Source of the DNA: Pseudobdellovibrionaceae bacterium
GTDB lineage: Bacteria > Bdellovibrionota > Bdellovibrionia > Bdellovibrionales > JAMPXM01
NCBI GenBank assembly: GCA_913774795.1
Contig: CAJYIL010000596.1
Span: 1-5,845 of the forward strand
Length of the DNA: 5,845 nt
Direction: 5' to 3'
Each line of letters opens with the position of its first letter. Position 1 is the first letter of the stretch. The position numbers were made by a program, and so were the translations under genes. The notes below the pieces were generated by a model that had not been told where the DNA came from, ran no database searches, and saw only the letters and a program-made list of their open reading frames with translations. Of the stretch, positions 1 to 4,091 are shown one piece after another.

Positions 1-323
1 CTGAACACATGAAAGAAAAATATCTCGAGACCGCGAAATACCCAAAAGCGTTTTTAACGCTCGAGAAAGTCGAGTTACCTGCCGGATTCAAACCCGGCCA
101 AGCGGCTGAAGCGAAGTTCACGGGCCAATTGAAACTCAAGGATGTGGAAAAGCCCGTGAGCGGTGTTGTGAAAATCGCGAGCGCGAATTCGATGCCGGCG
201 ACCGCGGATTTTTCATTCAAGTTGAGCGATTATCCCGTAGGTGTCCCGAAGTACATGGGAATCACCGTCGCCGATGACGTGAGGGTCCACGTCGAAATTC
301 CGGGATTCACGACTGCTCAGTAA
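1..323 (+). CDS. YceI-family protein, C-terminal part (5' end outside window)
   Basis: The reading frame is open from the left edge (an in-frame Glu-His precedes the first ATG at 9), so the ATG at 9 is probably internal and about 106 C-terminal residues are visible. The segment EHMKEKYLETAKYPKA, followed by a stretch of the form FTGQLKLKDVEKPVSG, matches the late part of YceI-like domains, where a lipocalin-like beta barrel holds a long isoprenoid or other amphiphile. Family members are usually about 180-200 aa and periplasmic, with an N-terminal signal peptide; that part is not visible here. The ending VRVHVEIPGF is the expected last strand. The stop TAA at 321-323 overlaps the end of the convergent CPXCG gene. 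The exact ligand cannot be told. The family call is fairly firm and the function is inferred only from the family. Confidence 0.8.
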   Translation, partial: EHMKEKYLETAKYPKAFLTLEKVELPAGFKPGQAAEAKFTGQLKLKDVEKPVSGVVKIASANSMPATADFSFKLSDYPVGVPKYMGITVADDVRVHVEIPGFTTAQ

Positions 324-502
324 GCAGGTCCACTGTTGAAGGAGACGAGGCGCTGATCACGCGCCTCGTACTGAATCTGGATCGGTTGGCAGCACACTTC
401 ACAGTCCTCGATGTACTCTTGAACTCCGTCTTCGGAGCAATCCAGGAGCATTGAGATGCGTTCATGACAGTGCGGGCACTTGAACCGTTTTTCGATTTCC
501 AC
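317..502 (-). CDS. CPXCG-type small cysteine-rich (zinc-ribbon-like) protein
   Basis: This is a 61-aa protein with CPHC at residues 9-12 and a second cysteine cluster, DCEVCCQP, at 33-40. Cys9, Cys12, Cys34 and Cys37/38 could bind one zinc ion. The YIEDCEVCCQPI segment is typical of the small bacterial CPXCG-motif cysteine-rich family (PF14255), whose role is unknown. Here the glycine of CPXCG is replaced by His13 (CPHCH), and an extra Cys22 is present. The start is GTG at 502-500, with no convincing Shine-Dalgarno sequence. It begins only 9 nt after the methyltransferase stop, so translation is probably coupled to that gene as the last member of the minus-strand block. Its 3' end overlaps the YceI gene by 7 bp, tail to tail. 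No signal peptide is visible, so it is probably cytoplasmic. Confidence 0.85.
   Translation of the reverse strand: MEIEKRFKCPHCHERISMLLDCSEDGVQEYIEDCEVCCQPIQIQYEARDQRLVSFNSGPAY
345..369 (+). terminator. Hairpin just past the YceI stop, candidate terminator inside the convergent gene
   Basis: ACGAGGCGC (345-353) and GCGCCTCGT (361-369) form a perfect 9-bp GC-rich stem with a 7-nt loop, starting 21 nt after the YceI stop. No T run follows on either strand, so it is not a textbook intrinsic terminator. It could pause RNA polymerase or protect the 3' end of the YceI transcript. It lies within the coding sequence of the minus-strand CPXCG gene, encoding residues around EARDQRLV. The stem is seen directly; the termination role is inferred. 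Confidence 0.4.
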
Positions 503-511
503 GCGAGCTGA

Positions 512-1423
512 TTATTTCTTCGGTTTTACGAACTTCAAAGTCATGCGGTCGCTCTCGCCGATCGCGAGATACTTCTCGCGGTCTTGATCTTTCAATCGAA
601 GAGTCGGAGGCAACGTCCAGACGCCTGACGGGTGATCTTTCGTATCCTTTTTGTTCGCGTTGATCTCAGACTTCGCAACCAGGCGGAAGCCCGCTTTTTT
701 CGCAAGCGCGATCACGTCTTTCTCAGGAACATAACCGCTCGAAGCGGTCGCGTCTGCAGGTGCTTTCGGGTCGGCGCGGTGTTCTTCGATCCCGAGGATT
801 CCGCCGGGCTTCAACGCTTTGAAGAAGGCGGCGAAGACTGCGTCTTGCGTGCCGGCTTTCATCCAGTTGTGCACGTTTCTGAAGGTGACGACCATGTCAG
901 CGGTGCCCGGCTTTGCAAGCTCGAGCTGATCAGGTGGGTTGAAGTCGACGACAGTCGAATGACCTTCGAACTCTCGATGCGATTTCAACCACGCCAAAAC
1001 TTTTGCGGTCATTTCGTTCATCGACTGATTTTCACCGGCCGGTGGAAAAGCACCGATGTATTGTCCTTGTCGAGCAAGAAACGGAGCGAGGATCTCGGTG
1101 TACCAACCCGCGCCCGGCGAAATCTCGACCACGGTCATCTTTGGTTGAATGCCGAAGAAGTTGAGGGTTTCGAGCGGGTGACGGTAGCGATCGCGATTTG
1201 CGTTTTCGGCCGTACGATATGAGGAATTGACGGCCGCTTGAATCGTCTTCGGAAGAACGACGGCCGCTTGTTCTTTTTCAGCGTCCGTCATGGGCGCCGG
1301 AGTGGGCGTTGGCGCTGGCGTCGCGGCGGCCGCCGGTGCCGTTTCCGTCGCTGTCGGTTTTGTCGTGCAAGCGGCAGTCGCGATCGTGAGAGTGACCGCC
1401 GCGATATTAAACAGGTTTTTCAA
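512..1423 (-). CDS. Lipoprotein with class I SAM-dependent methyltransferase domain (COG4798-like)
   Basis: The protein is 303 aa. I chose the TTG at 1423-1421 because AGGAG (1435-1431) sits 7 nt upstream and a lipoprotein signal follows at once: a Lys-containing n-region, a hydrophobic stretch, then lipobox ATAAC with Cys19. Thr20 at +2 suggests outer-membrane sorting. Residues 20-48 are a low-complexity Ala/Pro/Thr linker. The domain begins near 70 with ENANRDRYRHPLETLNFFGI, then motif I VVEISPGAGWYTE (98-110), Asp160 (STVVDF), RNVHNW (182-187) and LKPGGILGIEEH (214-225). These match the family of predicted methyltransferases often made with signal peptides. Substrate is unknown. If the protein is exported, a source of S-adenosylmethionine outside the cytoplasm is not obvious. 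Its TTG overlaps the ClC stop (TTGA), so the two genes are probably translationally coupled. An upstream in-frame extension to 1711 exists but runs antiparallel to no signal and overlaps ClC, so it is not real. Confidence 0.85.
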   Translation of the reverse strand: MKNLFNIAAVTLTIATAACTTKPTATETAPAAAATPAPTPTPAPMTDAEKEQAAVVLPKTIQAAVNSSYRTAENANRDRYRHPLETLNFFGIQPKMTVVEISPGAGWYTEILAPFLARQGQYIGAFPPAGENQSMNEMTAKVLAWLKSHREFEGHSTVVDFNPPDQLELAKPGTADMVVTFRNVHNWMKAGTQDAVFAAFFKALKPGGILGIEEHRADPKAPADATASSGYVPEKDVIALAKKAGFRLVAKSEINANKKDTKDHPSGVWTLPPTLRLKDQDREKYLAIGESDRMTLKFVKPKK

Positions 1424-2772
1424 GATGAGGCTCCTGGTTGTGTTTCTGGGCTGTGTTTCAGGCCTTTGTGCGCAGAAACAATACGATGAGCCATGTGTTC
1501 GTAAAAGGAAACAGGATCGACGAGTCTCGCCGCACCTTGTGCAAGAATGGCCGCCAACATGAGATCCAAGATAATTCCGTGAGAGTCGGTCATCTCGAGA
1601 ACGAGAACTAACGACGTAAAAGGTGTGCGTGTCACTCCAGTGAGGAATGCGACCATTCCTCCCAAAATCCAGACCTCGGGGTTCGCACCGACGACGTATT
1701 GACTCAGCCAAGCGCCGAAGGCCGCGCCCGAGGCGAGTGACGGAGCAAAGATGCCTCCCACGACTCCGCCGATATAGGTGAAGTAGTTACCGATAACGCG
1801 CGCGATTCCCAGTTCGGGCCCGACTGGCTTCTCGGGATGTTCCATAAGGCGTTGAATCAGTTCGCGACCTGAGCCCAATGAGTCTGAACTCGTGAAGTAG
1901 AAAAGAGTCGCGACAACAAGACCGCACGCGACGGTCATCAAAAACCGATTTCGCAAACTTAAGGCGGCACGAAGATCGTTCGCTTTCACGATCATTGAGC
2001 CAAACGCGGCGCCGATCATTCCGATGCCGGCCGCGGCAAACGCTAAGACGAACGCTGATTTCAAACTGTATTGTTCAAGCGAAAGACGCGAAAGGTAGAT
2101 ATAGTTGCCCATCAAGGCTTGGGTCAAAAGACCGGCGATGATGACGGCATGAAAGACTGACGTGCGAATGCGCGAGATGTGAACTTTCGCGAGTTCTTCG
2201 ATCGCGAAGATCACGCCGCCGATCGGCGTGTTGAAAGCCGATGCGAGGCCCGCTGCTCCGCCGGCGAGAATCATCGATTGAGGATCGATCGTGAATTTCG
2301 ATTTCGGCCAGTACTTTTGGGTCAGGCGAAAGATTGCGCCCGAGATTTGTAACATCGGGCCTTCACGGCCACTCACCCCTCCGCCAATGACCGTGACACA
2401 GGTTGCGAGAAACTTGACGAACAAAACGCGCCATCCAAGCAAGCGATCGACGAACGTCGGATCTTTATCCGCAACTTCGAGCGAGGCGATCAGCTGGGGA
2501 ATTCCGCTTCCGCTCGCTTGTGGAGAAATGAAGTAGGTGAGGGCGAACGACGCGCAAAGACCGATCGGTATGATCGCGAACGCGTAGACGGGATTGAGAG
2601 TCGACCACTGAGCTGCGATGTGCTCGGAGTACGAGAACGCTTTTGCAAAGCCGTAGGATGCGAGAGCCGTGAGAGTCGCAGCGACCCAATAGGGCAAAAT
2701 TTTGATTGCGAATTCTTGGATAGCCGAGACTTTAGGGACAAGGGCGCGAGAGAGCGGGATGTATGAGTTCAT
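1420..2772 (-). CDS. ClC-family chloride channel or Cl-/H+ antiporter
   Basis: The protein is 450 aa, the usual size of a prokaryotic ClC without cytoplasmic CBS domains. It should be a homodimeric inner-membrane protein that moves chloride or a similar anion. The selectivity-filter signatures are all present: GSGIP at 88-92, GREGP at 135-139 with the gating glutamate Glu137, GGIFAP at 339-344, and Tyr424 in SFYEHMA at the place of the E. coli Tyr445. The paired glutamates at 192-193 line up with E. coli Glu202-Glu203; Glu193 would be the internal proton glutamate, which favours a proton-coupled antiporter over a passive channel. Many hydrophobic helices span the length. The start ATG (2772-2770) lacks a clear Shine-Dalgarno sequence. 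The stop TGA overlaps the TTG of the methyltransferase lipoprotein. A fluoride-specific ClC is less likely, given the canonical GREGP and GSGIP motifs. Confidence 0.95.
   Translation of the reverse strand: MNSYIPLSRALVPKVSAIQEFAIKILPYWVAATLTALASYGFAKAFSYSEHIAAQWSTLNPVYAFAIIPIGLCASFALTYFISPQASGSGIPQLIASLEVADKDPTFVDRLLGWRVLFVKFLATCVTVIGGGVSGREGPMLQISGAIFRLTQKYWPKSKFTIDPQSMILAGGAAGLASAFNTPIGGVIFAIEELAKVHISRIRTSVFHAVIIAGLLTQALMGNYIYLSRLSLEQYSLKSAFVLAFAAAGIGMIGAAFGSMIVKANDLRAALSLRNRFLMTVACGLVVATLFYFTSSDSLGSGRELIQRLMEHPEKPVGPELGIARVIGNYFTYIGGVVGGIFAPSLASGAAFGAWLSQYVVGANPEVWILGGMVAFLTGVTRTPFTSLVLVLEMTDSHGIILDLMLAAILAQGAARLVDPVSFYEHMAHRIVSAHKGLKHSPETQPGASS
1431..1435 (-). promoter_or_regulatory. Ribosome binding site deciding the TTG start of the methyltransferase lipoprotein
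   Basis: AGGAG on the minus strand, 7 nt before the TTG at 1423, lies within the last codons of the ClC gene. It supports the rare start codon, since no in-frame ATG lies near the signal peptide. Confidence 0.75.
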
Positions 2773-2805
2773 TCGGAGATCAGATTAAGCGCATCTCGGA
2801 GATCA
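2773..2805. repeat. Pair of 10-bp direct repeats before the ClC start
   Basis: TCGGAGATCA occurs at 2773-2782 and again at 2796-2805, 23 bp apart from start to start, about two helical turns. The first copy abuts the ClC ATG. The second lies inside an 11-bp odd palindrome, ATCTC-G-GAGAT (2793-2803). This layout would fit a paired operator, but no known regulator site is recognised. Confidence 0.45.
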
Positions 2806-2823
2806 CTTCATGCCGAGATGCGC
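2789..2823 (-). terminator. 11-bp inverted repeat between the 87-aa gene and ClC, candidate terminator or attenuator
   Basis: GCGCATCTCGG (2789-2799) and CCGAGATGCGC (2813-2823) are perfectly complementary, with a 13-nt loop. On the minus strand the hairpin starts 19 nt after the stop of the 87-aa gene and ends 16 nt before the ClC ATG. It is followed by TTAATCT, only weakly U-rich. It could terminate part of the transcription leaving the short gene, stabilise its mRNA, or control ClC expression. The left arm can also pair locally in the overlapping ATCTC-G-GAGAT palindrome. Confidence 0.45.
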
Positions 2824-2842
2824 CGTTGCGGTGCAGCGAAGA

Positions 2843-3106
2843 TTACTGCTTTTCAGCTTCGATTTTTTTCTTCATCTCGCGACGTGCGTGACGAGCTTTC
2901 TTGAGTTCTTTGCGGTCGGCTTTGAGTTGGTCTTTCGACGCTCCAGCTTCTTTGTCTTTCACGAGCTTTTCTTTTGCTTCGCGAACTTCTTGGTTGTCCT
3001 TCTTGAGTTCCTGCTTTTGTTCCTGCGTGACCGCTGTTTCTTGAGCGAAAGCGGTGCCAGTCATCAGAAGCGACGAGAGAACGAGGGATGATGCGAACAG
3101 TTTCAT
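2843..3106 (-). CDS. Small exported, highly charged alpha-helical protein of unknown function
   Basis: The protein is 87 aa. The ATG at 3106-3104 is chosen because a strong AAGGAG lies 7 nt upstream and a classic Sec signal peptide follows: Lys2, a hydrophobic core at 3-15, then GTAFA|Q with likely cleavage after Ala21. The mature part of about 66 residues is almost all Lys, Glu, Gln, Arg, Asp and Ala, with heptad-like spacing in the LKKDNQEVREAKEKLVKDKE and LKADRKELKKARHARREMKK stretches. It is expected to be a long helix or coiled coil in the periplasm. There are no cysteines and no aromatic residues in the mature part, and no enzyme motif. It resembles small periplasmic helical proteins in general, but no named family is recognised. 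It is the first gene of the minus-strand block; a hairpin separates it from ClC, so it may be made in excess of the genes that follow. Confidence 0.8.
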   Translation of the reverse strand: MKLFASSLVLSSLLMTGTAFAQETAVTQEQKQELKKDNQEVREAKEKLVKDKEAGASKDQLKADRKELKKARHARREMKKKIEAEKQ

Positions 3107-3113
3107 GTGCAGA

Positions 3114-3119
3114 CTCCTT
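3114..3119 (-). promoter_or_regulatory. Strong ribosome binding site of the 87-aa exported protein
   Basis: AAGGAG on the minus strand with a 7-nt spacer to the ATG at 3106. It is the best Shine-Dalgarno match in the window and rules out the longer in-frame extension to 3208. Confidence 0.8.
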
Positions 3120-3141
3120 ATTTCGTCTTTTCGACGGTTTG

Positions 3142-3158
3142 TCTTGATGTCCTCAAGA
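3142..3158. promoter_or_regulatory. Short inverted repeat upstream of the 87-aa gene, possible operator or leader hairpin
   Basis: TCTTGA (3142-3147) and TCAAGA (3153-3158) flank a 5-nt spacer, about 36 bp before the ATG at 3106. It could be a protein-binding site or a 5' leader stem. At 6 bp it may also be chance. Confidence 0.25.
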
Positions 3159-3352
3159 TGCGCCCGTGGTGTGACGCCGCTTCGCCGCCCGTGTGAAGAC
3201 TTCATCAACTGGTTGAATCCAGGTGTCTCATCCTGAGGCGGAATTTGGAGCAGATCCGGGGAGCTCGCGTCGGGTCTGATGGGCCCCGAAGATGTCTAGC
3301 GAGTTTTCAGCGAATTGAAAATTTCGACCGCCAATTTTTGCAATCGCCGCGT

Positions 3353-3362
3353 TTGTTAACAA
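3353..3362. promoter_or_regulatory. TTGTTAACAA palindrome upstream of the DUF4956 gene
   Basis: A perfect 10-bp palindrome centred about 50 bp before the ATG at 3407, in the most AT-rich part of the gap. Its place would suit an operator, but no regulator is known from the sequence. Confidence 0.3.
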
Positions 3363-3406
3363 TCGGTCAGGAATTCTGAGGCGTATCGGGCTATGACAGC
3401 GGTCCG

Positions 3407-4090
3407 ATGTTAGATATCAATGCGCTCACTACGACGACTGCGAATCCGAGTTTCATTAGCATTTGCTACGCACTTGCTCTCGCGTTCATTTTAGGCACCG
3501 TGATTGCGGTCGTGTATGTCCGTACGTTTCAGGGGCTCTCTTACTCGCGCAACTTCATCCACTGTCTCGTTTTATGCCCGGTTGTCACCGCGATCGCGAT
3601 GCAAGCCGTGGGTGACAATCTCGCGCGCGGGATCGGCATGGTCGGCGCGATCTCCCTTCTTCGCTTTCGTTCGTCGCTCAAAGATCCTCGCGACATGTTC
3701 TTCTTATTCGCATCACTCGCGATGGGAGTCGCGTGCGGGGTTCACTCTTATTCGATAGGCGTAGTCGGTTGCCTTGGATTTATCGCTTCGGCGTTTGTGA
3801 TTTCACACACTCCGTTCGGTCAATCGAACCAATACGATGGCCTTCTTCGCTTCAACATGGCGATGGACTACAAAACAAACGAGCAGCTCGAAAAGTTGAT
3901 GTCTGATAACTGCAAAGCGTTCGCTCTCATCACCTTGCGCGAAGTCGCGCAAGGCAATCGCCTCGATTATTCGTATCAGGTGAAGCTTCGCAAAAATCGC
4001 ACGTACGAGCATTTCATTAATGATCTTCAAGCGGTCCCGGGCATGAAAGGTGTGAACCTCATGCTCCAAGACACGACATTTGAGGTGTGA
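3407..4090 (+). CDS. DUF4956-family inner-membrane protein
   Basis: The protein is 227 aa. About four membrane segments are seen at roughly 17-38, 50-68, 97-114 and 116-133. Between the second and third lies a glycine-rich re-entrant or amphipathic segment that runs into LLRFRSSLKDPRD (84-96), the hallmark of the DUF4956 family, followed by MGVACGVHSYSIGVVG. Residues 140-227 are a soluble, probably cytoplasmic domain with alternating strands and helices, ending in VPGMKGVNLML. DUF4956 proteins have no settled function; in other bacteria they are often found near VTC (polyphosphate polymerase-like) and CotH genes, which are not in this window. The ATG at 3407 has only a weak Shine-Dalgarno sequence. 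The stop is one base before the start of the membrane fusion protein gene, so the two are co-translated and probably act together in the inner membrane. Confidence 0.8.
   Translation: MLDINALTTTTANPSFISICYALALAFILGTVIAVVYVRTFQGLSYSRNFIHCLVLCPVVTAIAMQAVGDNLARGIGMVGAISLLRFRSSLKDPRDMFFLFASLAMGVACGVHSYSIGVVGCLGFIASAFVISHTPFGQSNQYDGLLRFNMAMDYKTNEQLEKLMSDNCKAFALITLREVAQGNRLDYSYQVKLRKNRTYEHFINDLQAVPGMKGVNLMLQDTTFEV
4082..4085 (+). promoter_or_regulatory. Ribosome binding site of the HlyD-like fusion gene
   Basis: GAGG lies within the last codons of the DUF4956 gene, 6 nt before the ATG at 4092. It supports this start and translational coupling. Confidence 0.55.
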
Positions 4091-4091
4091 G

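Larger units (their letters stand above)
3107..3406. other. 300-bp divergent intergenic region
   Basis: It separates the minus-strand block from the DUF4956 gene and must carry the promoters of both directions. No credible protein gene or structured RNA was recognised in it. Visible items are the AAGGAG site, a TCTTGA/TCAAGA inverted repeat at 3142-3158, an imperfect direct repeat with the core CGCCCGTG near 3165 and 3188, an AT-richer stretch at 3303-3363 and a TTGTTAACAA palindrome. No -35/-10 pair with good spacing could be defended by eye. Confidence 0.6.

Noticed and set aside
632..1222. A 196-aa open frame on the + strand
   Set aside because: It lies wholly antisense to the methyltransferase lipoprotein, is rich in Arg, Phe and Val without domain motifs, and has no family resemblance.
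1290..1360. GC-rich repetitive stretch, possible repeat element
   Set aside because: It is simply the Ala/Pro/Thr linker of the lipoprotein after its lipobox; there is no repeat unit beyond the codons.
1424..1711. N-terminal extension of the methyltransferase to 399 aa
   Set aside because: It would overlap ClC by nearly 300 bp, is low-complexity Arg/Ser/Cys, and would bury a perfect lipoprotein signal and its ribosome binding site.
3107..3208. 34-residue extension of the small exported protein
   Set aside because: The AAGGAG plus ATG at 3106 and the signal peptide immediately after it give a much better start.
3259..3283. CGGGG ... CCCCG pairing in the divergent intergenic region
   Set aside because: The stem is only 5 bp with a long loop and no T run, so it is likely chance in GC-rich DNA.
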